Source of the DNA: Euryodendron excelsum
Lineage: Eukaryota; Streptophyta; Magnoliopsida; Ericales; Pentaphylacaceae
Length of the DNA: 64,000 bases
NCBI GenBank assembly: GCA_033060915.1
Contig: CM065396.1
Coordinates: 8,881,001 to 8,945,000 of the forward strand
Reading direction: 5' to 3'
Made by a program: the position numbers and the translations under genes
Part shown: piece by piece, positions 33,592 to 46,110 of the stretch
How positions within the stretch are numbered: the first letter of the stretch is position 1
How the letters are laid out: every line of letters starts with the position of its first letter
Notes under the pieces: model-generated
What the model was told of the DNA's origin: nothing
Database searches by the model: none
Seen by the model: only the letters and a program-made list of their open reading frames with translations

Positions 33592-36231
33592 TATAAGCAC
33601 CCCATTTTTGCCCGCTCAGTAGTCTCTAGTCCATCCAGACTTGTATTCAAGTCAATATGGACATATTCTAATCTAAATCAACTTTCCAAAGTCTAATCCT
33701 ATCAATCAATCGCTTCGCGGGCCCTTTGAGCCTAAATAGAGGCAAAATGACCAAAATACTCTTGTGGGCATTGTTCGGTCCAATTCCAAATGGGCACGCC
33801 TTTTCGAAGACAATAAGTCCACTTTTCAATCCAATTCGAATTTCAATTCCAATTCTAATTAAATTCGGCACACCTTTTGAGAAAGTTTATTCCTCATGGT
33901 GAAAAGACCATCCAATCCGTCACGTTTTCAAGTGAACTCTTCGGAATGGTAAGTCCCTTCAAACCCGTCAATTGGGATGAGACCTCAAGTCCCCTAGATG
34001 GTAGAATTGTCCACTTTTGGTGCCTGCTAGCCCACCAATGAAGAAATGTCTGTTTCGGCAAGCCTTCCGGGAAAGTTGATTCCTCAGGCGTAAAGTTCAC
34101 CTATAAGCTTCTAGAGATTAGGCAATCTCTGGAATGATCGCGACCCGTTAGAGTAATGGAAATACTAGTAAATATTGCAATCATCAGAGTGACAAAAACA
34201 CTCACAAATAGGTCGATATAGGGAATTGTTAGCAAACCCCTATATCACGGGACCACCGTCAGAGTGACAGAAACACTCAAAACCCAAGTCAACAACAGTG
34301 CTTGCTAGCCCACTTTGGTGAAAAATGACCAAACTGCCCCTAGGGCCATTTTTGGCACGTTTCTCAGGACAATACCTAAGTTCTTAGAATGGTAAGTCCA
34401 CCATTCCAAGATTGTCTTAAAGACAATCTGGCATGATTAGGTGCCTTCCAGTCAGTTTCGGGCTAATTCCGAGACATACCGGTCAAGATGACCATTTTAC
34501 CCATAGGCATTCGAGCGCCCTAGGAACCACACCGGCTCTGGGTATCAAACCATTAGTCTCTCAAGAATGCCTTTTATAGTATTCTCGACCTTCCATTATC
34601 TTTTCGAACCGGATGTGCAATGATCGTTTTGGCCTTGGTGGGCCAGTCGCCTTTTTTGACCGCACCGACTCTAAGTATCAAACCGGTAACCTCTTGTGAC
34701 ATTCTAAGTAATGTTTTCAAATATCAAGTCTTCATTATGAGTCTATCTCGGTAGTTTTCTGGTCCAATTGACCGTTTTGCCCCTAATGGCCCAGTCAACC
34801 CTTCCAACACATCCTGTCATCACTTTTCAAGTCTACTACCCCCGAGACACTGTTCTAAGGGTTCTATCCCTTTTCAGCCTTCCAGGTCATTCCTGGCCCT
34901 TTCAGATCATTCCTGGACTTTCCGGAGTCACTCCTAGTGAAGCCAAGCTAAAAATTGCATGGTAGTCACTAGTACAGGTGCCCAAATCTTTTTAAGATAC
35001 GTTGCTTGCCAACCTTAAAACTTTCCTAAGTGGTTGGCACCACTAGTAGTGGGGCCAAGCCAAATTTTGGCCTAGGAGTGGCGCCAATGTAAACTTTTGT
35101 CTGGCGCCAGGTCATTCCTCTCTCTACAAATACAGAGCCTCCTGCAGTGTGAAAGAGATCCGCAAACTCAATCCAAAAACCCTATTCTTCGATACACAGA
35201 GCTCGTAGCCTTTCCAAACCCTAGTCTTCTTTAGGTTCTCCAAACCCTAGCCTCCATACACAAACCCTAGTTCCTATACACTCCCATACACTCACATACA
35301 CTCATATACACTGCTACACTAGCTTCCATTGAAGACTTGAAGTGTTGCAACCCGAAGCTCCCAAAGATCAAGACAAGCCTTTGAAGATTGACGCAAAGCA
35401 AAGCAAAGACCAAAGCAAAGCAAGAAGAACAAAGCGCATAAAGCAAAACGAATAAAAGAAGAGCCAAGGTAGGCTTTCTATTTACGTTTACGCAACTCCC
35501 CCTCTCTCTTCTCCCTCTGAACCCACTTGGGTTTTTTTTCTATTTTGATCCTCCATCTTCTTCCCCACTTTTTCTTGCATGCTTGAAACAAAGGACTTCC
35601 CGGTCCATGTGTAGAATTAGGCTATAGGAAGTCACTGTGTCGGGAGCTTTCTCTTAGTCTAACCGGATACCACGTGGGTTCAGCCCCCTTGATTACGTGG
35701 TAAAGCCTTTAACCTTGTATATTCACGGCCCCAATTTGCATTGTGCATATCATGATTTTGCATCTCTCCAAAATTTATTTTTAAACTTGTTTTCAAAACT
35801 TGCATCAAAATTGTTTTCAAAACTTGTGTTAAAATCTTATTTTTCAGAACTTGTTTTCAAAATCACAATCCTAAGGTGATTTTAGCCTTTCTATGACTAA
35901 GGTTGCTTTAGAAAAGTGTTACATTTAAAGTGACTTTCATGGTCCATATTTTCAAATCCTTGTTGTTTTCAAAACCACTATCTTAGAGTTGTTCTAACCT
36001 TCTTATGGTTAAAATAGTTTCAGGAAAGTGAGATATTTTTATAAACGTTCCAAAAAACTCTCTTTTCAAATCAATCCTTTCAAATCTTCCAATCAAAGAT
36101 CAAAGTCCAATCCTTTCAATTACAAATTCCAATTTTCAATCCTCTATTCTAAGTTCCAATCAAATTCTTTTTCAAATCTCCTGTTCTGAGCTAAAATCAA
36201 AACCTTCTATTTTCTATCGGACTCTTGTTCG
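33592..36231 (+). mobile_element. Long LTR type A, 5' 2.6 kb, truncated
   Basis: Start TATAAGCACCCC (TG mutated to TA). Palindromes near 34148-34275, ACCACACCGGCTCTGGGTAT near 34526, eroded hairpins, TACAAATA at about 35126 in place of the TATA box, telo-boxes (about 35216-35270), leader and a shortened low-complexity tract. It breaks at 36231 (GACTCTTGTTCG) against a minus-strand type B LTR. Confidence 0.8.
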
Positions 36232-37650
36232 GGGGTTGGTTACGTGTAGGGAAGATATCCTAAGATCATTACCGTACCCCGCCCTTTCGATACCTACAGG
36301 TTTAATCACCCTTTTGTTCACTCACTAGAATAACCGATTACCATTGTCTACTTAATATCCACTTTAGAATTTGAGAAACAGGGTTTAGCTATCACTTTTC
36401 GGATGAATGATGTATGATGCAAGTTTTGGAAGTAGTTTGAAAACATAGGAATTTTGTAGGAGTTTGGAATGAAAACTTTGAGTTGATTGAAGTTTTTGAA
36501 AAGAGGATTGGAGTTAAAGTAGAAATAATGACTGCACCATTTTAAGTTGCCTACATATCTCATTTGGCGAGAATCAGATCATTCGTAGTTCGGGCAAGAT
36601 TCCGATGGAAAATAGGCACATTAGGGCCTTTGGAGTATTTGAAGACACTTTGTGGTCTTTCGAAGCTTTGACTTGAAATTGGATGGTGGATTTTTTTGAA
36701 GATGTTTTTGGATCAACTCAAGGGAGTTTTGAAAATTGTTTTAGAATAACTTAAGAGAGTTTTGAAAATGTTTTGAGCTCTTGTTTCGAAAGTCTTGGAT
36801 ATAAAGTTTGGAAGTGTTGAAAAGCTTCTTGAAAGGGGTTTTTGAAAATTCCTAGGGGCTTTGGAACCCTCATATGGGCAACCTTGAAGGTTGTTCTTGA
36901 TGTATCACGTTCCTTTGGAATCCTTAATCATAAAAGGGGTAGGGACGCCTTAGGCTTGTGAATTTTTGAAAAACATGTTTGGAAATACATTTGAAGAGGT
37001 TACGGAGATGGCTTTTTGAAAATCTCAAGAGAGTAGGAGGTTTTGAAAAAATGAGTCATGAGAATAGTTTTAAGTGGATAGATCATTAAAAAGGGGCCAT
37101 GAGTTGGAACCTTGAAGTATACTAACTTAGGTTGGGTTAACCTATGGTTAGGGGTGACCTAATGTTAAGTTGGACTAGGGTTGGCTAACTAAGGTAGGCT
37201 TAACCCAAGGGTAAGATGATTTAGGGTTATCTAACTAAGGTAGGGTTAACCTAGGGTTAAGGTGAACTAGGGTTAACTAACTTGAGTTAAGTTAACCTAG
37301 GGTGAGTGAACTAGGGTCAAGTTAATCTAGGGTTGGACAACTGGGGTCAAGTTAACCAAGGGTTGAATAACTAGGGTCAAGTTAGCCTAGGGTTGGACAA
37401 ATAAGGTCAAGCTAACCTAGGGTTGAGTTGGAAGATGATTTTGAAAGGTTATTTGATGTACTTTTGGAAAGAGTTTTGAAAAACAAAACATGTTATGCAA
37501 TGGACTTTGGTAGGCAACCTTTTTGAAGATCATTTCCATGAAAATTTTGACTCTAGCTAAGAGTATGGTTTGTATGGGTGGTGCTTGGAGACTGCTTCAA
37601 AGAAGGTTTCATCATGACCATTATAACCATTATCTTGACAAGAGTATAGG
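36232..37650 (-). mobile_element. Long LTR type B, minus strand, 3'-side piece
   Basis: Minus-strand counterpart of 19300-20800: CCCTACACGTAACCAAC complement, low-complexity tract, and eroded CTAGGTTAAC repeats at 37130-37430. Interrupted by a solo LTR; ATAGG at 37646-37650 is the left target duplication. Confidence 0.78.
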
Positions 37651-40175
37651 TGTCACACCCCTAACCCAATTAGACATTAATTATGTCACATTAGGTGAGG
37701 CGTGATTGCACAGGTCACCGTACCTGCGAACGACACCTTAACCCATACTCAAAAAATAAAAGAACGCAGCGGAATAAACAATACAATGAGAAAAATATAA
37801 TAAACTCTCCAAAGGAATACATTACCACTGGAAAATAATCAACATCCTTTCACAAAATTCTTTACCATTATACAAAGTTAAAACATAATACCAAAACCCA
37901 ACGTTTATATAAAATTACAACCATGAAACTGAAAGTAAGACAATGGAGCTGTCCCAAGCCCCGTGACTCGACATCCTGACATCGACATGATTGCCACCAC
38001 GGCAAGAACTAAGACTGCAGTGAACCAAACCGTCATCTCCAAGTTACCTGTCAAGACAGTCTGTGTGGGTGTGAGCTAATTGTCAACATGCTCACGACAG
38101 ATAATCAAACTCATAAAGAATGATAATAAGCACTCAAATGCATACAGGTAGAAATGATTAATATATATCTATATCATGGATGTCTCAATGCAATGCATGT
38201 ATCACCCACATGTGCGCGCAATTTTAGATAACGTTGGCCCAATATATTGATAGCGCGTTATCAAGGAATGCCCACCGTGGCACCCCTAGGCTAGTCCACC
38301 GTGACTAAGCCTTGGTTAACCCACCGTGGTTAACTCTCTCCAGTGCAATGCAAGGCATACAATATGAATGGTATGCAATGCCACCATATATATAAAATCA
38401 TCAATGTCTCCACAGAGCTTCTCATATAATATCACTTCCACCTCATATATAAACACCTTCACCATCTCATATGCATTCACCACCATTATATGAAAATAAA
38501 CAATGCATTTAACATGAATAAGATTATCTCAAAATCCCACAATCCCACAATTAACACCAACACAGATAATAATACAAGCAATATATATTCACTTCTATAT
38601 GAATAAGATTATCCTATGATCCCACCTGTCACCGCACACACACTATGTCAAAGATCACTTCGGGGTTGACGTTGAAGGATCTTGCTCTCCGTTAGCTCCT
38701 ATCACCACAACCGTATTAGTTTAGGAAACTCAATGTATACTCCGATAATCATAGCTATAATGTCTACACAAACAAGTTATAACACTGAAATTATACATTA
38801 GAACTACTATATGCTAATCTCAATCACACTCCCAATGTAAAGCTAGAGTTGAAAAATACCAAAATACATCAAGTCCTCTAATATGCCAAAACTGACACAG
38901 GCTTCATAATCTGGACATAACTTCGTGGGCTTATGCCCAAAAATTCTAAAACTTTAGAAATACCAACTAGACATATCAAAGCGTATCCAGACCAAATTGT
39001 ATATTTTTTGAACATGCCTAAGTATTTATTTGGTATTTGCAAATACAGGGCAGTGCTGCAGAAACTCGAATTCAGCAGTAAATAGTCTATCTTTGATAAA
39101 TTAATAACATAGGTAAACGACATCTAAATGATCTGAAATTTGGTACAGATTATCATCAACCTTTATCCTAGATACAGTAAAAATTTCATAATTTTTGGGC
39201 TACTCTAACTTGGTCGAATTCTCTGTTAAACCAGAGGTTACAGATCTGGGCATCAAAAATCTGCAGGGATAGTCCCATTTCAAAAATCCACCATAATTCG
39301 AAATTACAACATTTTTAAGTGAATCCAAAGCCCAAATGATCCTCATAACTCTAGATTACAGTGTTCAAAAATTCAGCCACAAATAAAATTTTTAGCTAGG
39401 TCGAAATGTCTCTAAACAGTAGCATTTTCATAGAGAATACTCTGTTAGGGCTGCCATGGGTGATTCTAAGTTTTTACCATGGAATATCTCACCTCCATCC
39501 TCTTCCTTCCATGGCATGACTCATACAACATGTAATAATTAGAGAAAATAAGATGAAACAAGCATGATACTCACCTTAGATGAGGAAAACAAAGTGTAAG
39601 AAAGCTTCCTTAGATTTTCCCCTGTTTTCTTCTTCTTCCTCTTTTCCACCGATTGCTCCTTCTCTCTTCAAGCTTCTCTCTCTCTCTCTCTCTATAACTC
39701 TATATCTCTCTCTCTCTCTCTCTATAATGGCAGCTATCTTTCCTCTCTTCTCCCTCCCATCATGCTAACCACTCACCCCCCACCATTCTTGTTTTTTTCC
39801 TTCTTTTTCTTCCTTTTCTTTCTTCATTTGCCTCCTTGTCCCCCTTTGTCATCTTCCTCTCTTTCTCTCCACCGACACCCTCCCCTCCTCTCAATTAACT
39901 TCAATATAACATAATAATATATATCTCACCCCCCCCTTAGGTATTTTATACACCCACTTATTATATTTTAGGTATTTTATACATCTACTTATTATACTCA
40001 CTCACCAATGTTTCACCATTGAACCATTTAACTTACCACTAATAAAATGATACAAGTGGCGCACACAATTTATAATCAACCATGCAATATATGTAAATTA
40101 AATTAAATAAACTAATTTAACTACGTTTACGATGCAATTCAACTAATTATAAAAATATGAGATTAGGGTTTCACA
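37651..40175 (-). mobile_element. Solo Tekay-like LTR, complete (2525 bp)
   Basis: Ends TGTCACACCCC (37651) and GGGTTTCACA (40175), flanked by a perfect duplication ATAGG (37646-37650, 40176-40180). The right flank joined to the left flank restores the type B LTR as seen at 52775-52830. The orientation is inferred minus, because the family's LTR ends in GGGGTGTGACA before the PBS (compare 783) and its start TGTGAAACCC resembles TGTGATATCCC. It contains GCCCACCGTGGC, CTAGTCCACCGTGAC and AACCCACCGTGGTT mini-repeats (38270-38335) and CT runs. No coding region recognised. Confidence 0.85.
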
Positions 40176-40180
40176 ATAGG

Positions 40181-43017
40181 GGATTAAAAAAAAAACAACA
40201 TGATGATGACAACTTTTTGAAGCACCATTTTTAATACAAAAATGGAGAGAATGAATTTTTGAAAACCATTTTTGGAAAAGGATTTTGAAAATCATTTTTT
40301 TGAAGGAGACCATTCCATTAAGATAGGATTCTTGTGGCCAAATAAAAGGGAGACCACTTAAGAGAGGGCTCTATAGGGCCATTCCAAGCACTAAACTTAA
40401 AAGAATGGAAACCTTGGAAATTAGAGAGCTAGAAAACGATTCTTATGCAAGTTAAAATGCAATGATGCCAAAGTGAGAGTTAGGTGGTTAGTGGGAAATT
40501 TTTTAAGGCATGATTTCTAAGGTCTCATCATAAACTTCTAGGAGCCAACTCTTGGAACCATTTTTTGAAAGAAATATAGAGCTCGAAAGTGGTATGAAAA
40601 TAAGAGTAATGTGAGCATTGTAGAATATAGCGATGAGTATGAAAATGAAGCCAAGCACACACGGCATGATCAAAATAGTAATATGCAAGAGGTCATGAGC
40701 ACATATATGGTTTTTAGGCTACACCACATAAATAAGGGGCTCCTAAGCCATACCATCTTAAAGTAGGCTAGTGAGAGATCCCCCTACACAGTGACACTCA
40801 CTAGCTTTCCTCTAGGCATGAACTAAGAGCCCTCTTAGTTCAAGCATGCAAGAAAGGGGGGTTGAAGATGGGAGTCAAAATAGGGAATAGCCTAAGTAGG
40901 CTAGGGGGGAGAAGAGAAGAGTGGGGGAAGACAAAAAAGTAAAAGAGATACCACCTTTTGCCTTCAACACACTTGTAGTCTTCTATGGAGGCCTTGACTT
41001 GAACTTGAATAACTTCAAGAAGGCTTGAAAGGCTAGAAGGAAGTGCTTAATGGTGTATAAGGCCTTGTAGGTAAAGTGTATAGGTTTGAGGGAGGTGGAA
41101 TCTAGCCTAAGTGTTGGAGGAGTGGAATGTGTATAGAGATTTAAGGTTCTGGAGCAATTTTAGCAGAGCTTCGCATCAACTTCGGAGTTGGAATATGCAA
41201 AGAGGGGTGCTGGTATTTATAGGCAATCTGGAACAGGCCTGGCACATGTGCTACATGTGCCTGGCCAAAATTTGCCCTCGCGCATGTAGCGCTAGTACTG
41301 TTTCATTACCAAAATGACACGTGACGCCCAATGTAATGGTTAAATCTCGATGGTTGAATGAAATTTGGTTGATCTGATCAAAATCTGGGCACATGTAGCA
41401 TACGCTCCATCACCGGAAAGGTTCATTTAAATTTTGTCTCGATAATTTAGCCAATCGGGAAGCTTTCGGAGGAATCGGTTGCACCCGAGATGTTCTCCCA
41501 GGGTTTCTCACGAACTTTCATGTTTTCGGGGAGTTGAAATTATGTTCAGAAGTGTGAGATATCATCTCGGAAAATGTGCATAAAATGGCATTTTTGCGGA
41601 GCGTTTGTGATACGCTTCGTGGGGGTTCGAAAGTAGCTGTTTTCGTGTTGTATGATCGAGGCTTTCGGGAAGCGATCTCTTCGATCGGGCCGTACCGATG
41701 GAAAGTAATCTGGAAGTACTTTCAAGAATTTCTTAACTTACACATTTCTCAAGTCGTTTGACGGTGCATTTCAATCAGGGAATCAGAGAAAATGTCAGCC
41801 TTGGCAGAGAGGCTGCGAGATGCTCCAGGGGTTGCTGAAAGTGGAATTGTTCGAGCCATACGATGGGGGGCTTCGGGAAGCGATCTATCTGATTGAGCCA
41901 CATCAATGGAAAGATCTATGAACGAACTTTCGGGAATTCCCTGATTTATGCTTTTCTTAAGTCGTTTGACGATGCGTTATAACCAGGGAATCGGGAGGAA
42001 TTGGAATTTAGGCGGAGCGTTTGTGAGACGCTCCAGGGAACTGTTATCGAGTCGTGGGTGTTTAGTTTCGTGAGGTCTTCCTTAGGTTAAATGGGGGCTC
42101 ATGACAAGATTTGCCATTCATTAACCAAGGACCGGTGTGGTTTTGGGGCGTGTTCGGGTTGTTAGGGGCAAAACGGTCATTTTGGGTGGGTTTGGTTCGA
42201 AATGATCCAGAATGGATCACAGTGACATTTTAAGCATGCCAGGTCATTCTAAAATGATCCCGGGAGTGTCTTTTACCGTTCGGTGGGGTTTGTACAGTGC
42301 TAGGGTGTTCAGGGGCGAAACGGTTATTTTAACCAGAATTAGCCGGAATGGGACCGGATGGTGTGCAGAATACACCTAACAGTTTAATAGCATTTTGGAA
42401 GGGTGGACTTATCATTTTAAGGGATTTGAAACTTTCTCAAAACATGCCTAGAGGCCCAAGGGGCAAGTTTGGTCATTTTTCACCGAGTTGGCCTAGCAGG
42501 CGCCGGTATTAACCTAGGTGTTGGTTCCTGTGACCACCCGATCTTGGAAAACTACCTGTGCTGTGTTGGTCTCTAAGAACACATGGTATTAGAGAGCTAG
42601 CTGTAGGGTGGTGTTGGTTTCTGAGAACATCTGGTCTCAGAAAGCTACATGTGAGGGTGGTGTTGGTCTCCAAGAATGCCTGGTCCCGGAGAACTGCCGA
42701 ATGACGGACACTGTACATTAGCGGGCTAGCAGGCGCTAGAAGTGAACCGTCTAGAATTTGACAAGGTGTTGGTCCCCGATGTCGCCCGATCTCAGGGAGC
42801 TACCTGGATGGCGTTGGTTTCCAAGACCGCCCAGTCCCGGAAAGCTGCCTTGAATGATGTTTATGGCTTCATTTGGGCTCGGTGGGCCGGGGAAGCGACT
42901 AGTTGACTGGATTTGAGTTTGAAAGGCTTGTCTCGAGCTTGCATGCTTTGTGATTGTTTGAGAATTAGATCCGGTCGGGCCGGAGATTTCTAAGCGAACA
43001 CAAATAGGGTGCTTACA
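40181..43017 (-). mobile_element. Long LTR type B, minus strand, 5' 2.8 kb
   Basis: Runs to the LTR start (…GGGTGCTTACA) at 43017. It holds the 160-bp block, leader, TATA box, CACATGTGC palindromes, three diverged 207-bp units (AGCGTTTGTGA-type phrases near 41599 and 42015) and the ~50-bp GGTTCC(A/T)AGA units at 42500-42850. With the piece at 36232-37650 this copy is about 4.25 kb and lacks only its 3' end. Confidence 0.8.
41214..41261 (-). promoter_or_regulatory. Type B LTR promoter: TATA box and 9-bp hairpin
   Basis: The minus strand reads TATAAATA at 41214-41221. Twenty bases upstream lies a perfect inverted repeat with arms GGCACATGT and its complement around a 3-base loop (41241-41261). 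Equivalent in place to the GGCGCC hairpins of type A but of different sequence. Confidence 0.68.
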
Positions 43018-43066
43018 GCTAGCATTAGAGCACAAGAGATGCACAAAGGACATGAAAATAATGAAA

Positions 43067-44761
43067 TCATAAATAGCACACCCAGCGGGCCTCCATCAGA
43101 GATATGTAAGCAGTCAGGGCCTCCACCTCAGAACGGTACTAATCTCGTGCCTTGCAAGTTGCTAGATACTTCTCCTCATAAACGAAGCCCTAAGCTCGGT
43201 GCCATAGCTCCACCACCTCATGACCAGCCACCTGCCCTCCAACCACTAGGTCCAGCTGAGTAAAAGGGCCAATGGACCTCGCCTTGAAATGAGCCTCGTA
43301 GTCCACATCTGGTAGAAGAAGGAAGCGCTCACTAGGAACTCCGATTATATAAGGGATCTTCACTCTGACCTGATAAAATCCGAACATGTACTAAGGAGGA
43401 TCCATGGCTGCACAGAAGTCAGTATGAAGCTGCCACCAGTGGCACTCCCCTAAATATGTCTCCCATGAAACAGAGCCCCAGAAAGTAACCCACGACCTAG
43501 ATAAGAGAATGACATCCCTCATGCCGGCATACTCAGTAGCTCCAAGTTAGCTTGGAGGGCTATAAAATCTGTAAGCAAAGATCGCTAAACCACCTACTGC
43601 CTGGCCCACCTCGTGGCCCGTGGGAAGGCGTCGCTAGCTAACACCTATGGTCGGTGGACGGGCAGATACTCATAACTCCACCACATCATGAAACGGCCAA
43701 AAACTCGTCAAACTCCCCCAAGCCTCGAATGTCCTCACTCTTATCCCTCATAAGAAGTTGGTAAAGGTGAAGGCACCCTAATCCACGTAGTCTAGCATAT
43801 CCAGGTCTGCTACCAGGCTCACAAGAGATAAAGGAACCGTCAACTTATTATTGTTGCAAAAGCAACTAAAGACGACGTATAGTACCAACTGATGCCTCAT
43901 GATGACCTAGTTGGCTGGAGAGGGCTTGAGAGCAAACGTTGTCTCTGCAAGACATAAAAGTGAAGCTGAGAAACTCGAGCCTCCAATCCCTGGCAATCCC
44001 AGGAGAAGACGAGCACGTCTTGTAAAGAAATCGAAACTCCTCCAAAGGACAGCCCGGTAATCATGGCCCAGTCAATAGGAGTAGGTCGCAACTCGAAGGC
44101 CACTAAGTGCACAGTCCTGGTCTCTCCAAACTACCGCTCCAACAACCCGACTGCTATCCAGTGGTTAAGCCTATCTGTTTGCAGAGTCATAAAGGCACCA
44201 AGTCCTGATAGGATGGAGCTGACGCCTGCATGGCCCTCAAGGCCAAAATACTAGCCCCTCTGAAAGAAATATCAGTAGATGATGGCAACTAACTGTAGCG
44301 TGGGTACAGGCTCGGGTGGAATGCCAAGTCCCGTAGCAACATGACATCAGGAATCGCTAGCTAGTCATCTGTAAAGGAAGTATCTCTCCTCTTCTCTCGT
44401 ATGGATGCCATACCGTACCCTATCTGTGGATCTAAAAATAAATCAATAACATCCTCAACTCCCTCATCAGGAGCAACCGAAGGCTGCCCCATCGTAGAAT
44501 TGCCACTAGATGCTGTCCTGCTCGAAGATCGCTGGGACCCACTGCGGCCGCCCCGAGCGGAACCAACCCTACCGCTGCTCCGAGAAGAACCACCCCTGCT
44601 ACGCCCTCATGCGGAGCCGCCCCTACTACTGCCTCGAGCATAACTACTCCTGCTACTGCCCCTGGCTGAGCTACCCAATTGTTGCCGCCCACCTCAAGCT
44701 CTATCTGTGGCTCCTTCCCATGGCGCCTCCTGTCAGGACCGTCATCACCGGCCTTTGACAT
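43067..44761 (-). pseudogene. Decayed plant-mobile-domain (PMD-like) gene
   Basis: Starts at ATG 44761 (MSKAGDDGPDRRR). A Ser/Arg/Gly-rich N-terminus (RGSSRSS, RGRSGS-type words, partly in a second frame) is followed by pieces of the PMD fold: NHWIAVGLLERWFGETRTVH, ELRPTPIDWAMITGLSFGG, then ADLDMLDYVDWGAF-T, WSYEYLPVH, and a C-terminal half that stays readable (YSPPS, WETYLGECHWWQLH, FGFYQVRVKIPYIIGVPSERF, FTQLDLVVGGQ). Frameshifts and at least six stops make it non-functional. PMD proteins in plants are nuclear and also occur inside transposable elements; which kind this was cannot be told. Family call by motif memory (L-x-RW, ELxPT-x-D-x-x-x-ITGL, WGA, WxYEYL). An overlapping frame at 44432-44761 is the shifted N-terminus, not a separate gene. 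Confidence 0.65.
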
Positions 44762-44998
44762 CTTGAAAGAATGACAACGTGCAAAAATTGATTAGTCATT
44801 GAATATACATAAACAACAAAGAGATAGATATGTCATCATGGCAGAGAAAAAAAATAATAAGAAAAAAAAGAAAAAAAGAAAAAAAAAAGAAGAGAACAAC
44901 GAAAGAAAAAAAAAGAAAAGAACAGAAGAAAGAAAAAGAGAAAAAAAAAGGGGGGAAGAAGAAAGACGGGCTAAGGTCCTATCTGGTCCACTTTTCAA
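44762..44998 (-). other. Polypyrimidine tract before the PMD-like start codon
   Basis: On the minus strand about 120 bases of T/C (44843-44962) lead through an A/T-rich stretch to CATTCTTTCAAG immediately before ATG. This resembles a 3' splice site directly upstream of the coding start, or a slipped microsatellite. Lys/Glu-rich plus-strand frames here are artefacts. Confidence 0.45.
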
Positions 44999-46110
44999 AA
45001 TTTTCAGCAGTTGTTCAAACTTTTTTATCAAAAAATTTTAGTTTCCAAATTTTCACCGATTTCTTAGGCTTTCTCCATCAAAAGCCCTATTCCAAAGTTC
45101 TGTAATGGTTTCTCAAGCTTTTTCCTCAAAAAGTTTGGTTTCCAAATTTTGAACCGGTTTCTCGGGCTTTCTCCTCAAAAGCCCTGTTTCTATAGGCTTT
45201 TATGACAGGTTTTCAGAGCTTTTTCCACAACAAGTCTCACTTCTACATTTCAAACCGGTTTCTCGGGCTTTCTCCTCAAAAGCCCTATTCCTAAAGGCTT
45301 TCTAACGGTTTTTTGAACTTTTCCCTCAAAAAGTTGCATTTCAAAATTTCAACCTGTTTCTTGGGCCTTCTCCACAAGAGCCCTGTTTATAAAGATTTTC
45401 TAACGGTTTTTGGGGCCCTTTTTCTCAAAAAGTCCCACTCCGAAATTTTAAAATTCCAAACCGGTTTCTCGGGCTTTCCTCTCAAAAGCCCTGCTTCTAA
45501 TTTTTAAAGTGGTTTCTGGGCTTTTTCCTTCAAAAGCCCTGTTTCAAGTCTTTCCAATGATTTTGCGAGCTTTCTCCTCAAAAAGTTTCATTTCAAAATT
45601 TTCACCGGTTCCCCGGGCTTTCCCCTTCAAAAGCCCCATTCCAAAGTTTTTTCACAAACAGTTTCTCGGGCTTTCCTCCTTCAAAAGCCCTGATTCAATG
45701 ATTTTTTTGCGATTTTTGAGCTTTCTTCGCAGAAAGTCTTATTTCAAGATTCCTAATAGTTTCTCAGGCTTTTTCCTTCAAAAGCCCCATTTCTAAACAT
45801 TTTCCAATGGTTTCTCAGGCTTTCCCCTCAAAAGCCCTGTTCCTAAAATTCAAGACTGGTTTCCTGGGCCTTTCTCCTCAAAAGCCTAGCTTCGAAATGT
45901 TTTTTTTTTAACTGGTTTTTTGGACCTTTCTCCTTAAAAAAGTCCTACTTCAAATTTTTAAATCGGTTTTTCAAGCTTTCCCATTAAAAGTCCTATTTCT
46001 TAATTTCAAAGCTGGTTTTTCGGGTTTTCTCATTCAAAAACCCTACTCCTGAAAATTTTTTATAATCTCGGTTTCTCCAAGCTTTCCCCTTCAAAAGCCC
46101 CATTCTCAAA
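44999..46110. repeat. Degenerate ~50/100-bp tandem repeat array
   Basis: Alternating half-units: CCGGTTTCTCGGGCTTTC...CAAAAGCCCT and GGTTTTT(G/T)GAGCTTTTTCC...AAAAAGT. Marker phrases lie at about 45161, 45262, 45360, 45468 and 45613, so the full period is roughly 100 bases with drift. Each half-unit holds a GGGCTTT...AAAAGCCC dyad. The array is not found elsewhere in the window. Confidence 0.85.

Noticed and set aside
44799..45105. Lys/Glu-rich open frames
   Set aside because: Translation of an A-rich tract and repeat array; no gene signal, and the real (PMD-like) reading is on the other strand.
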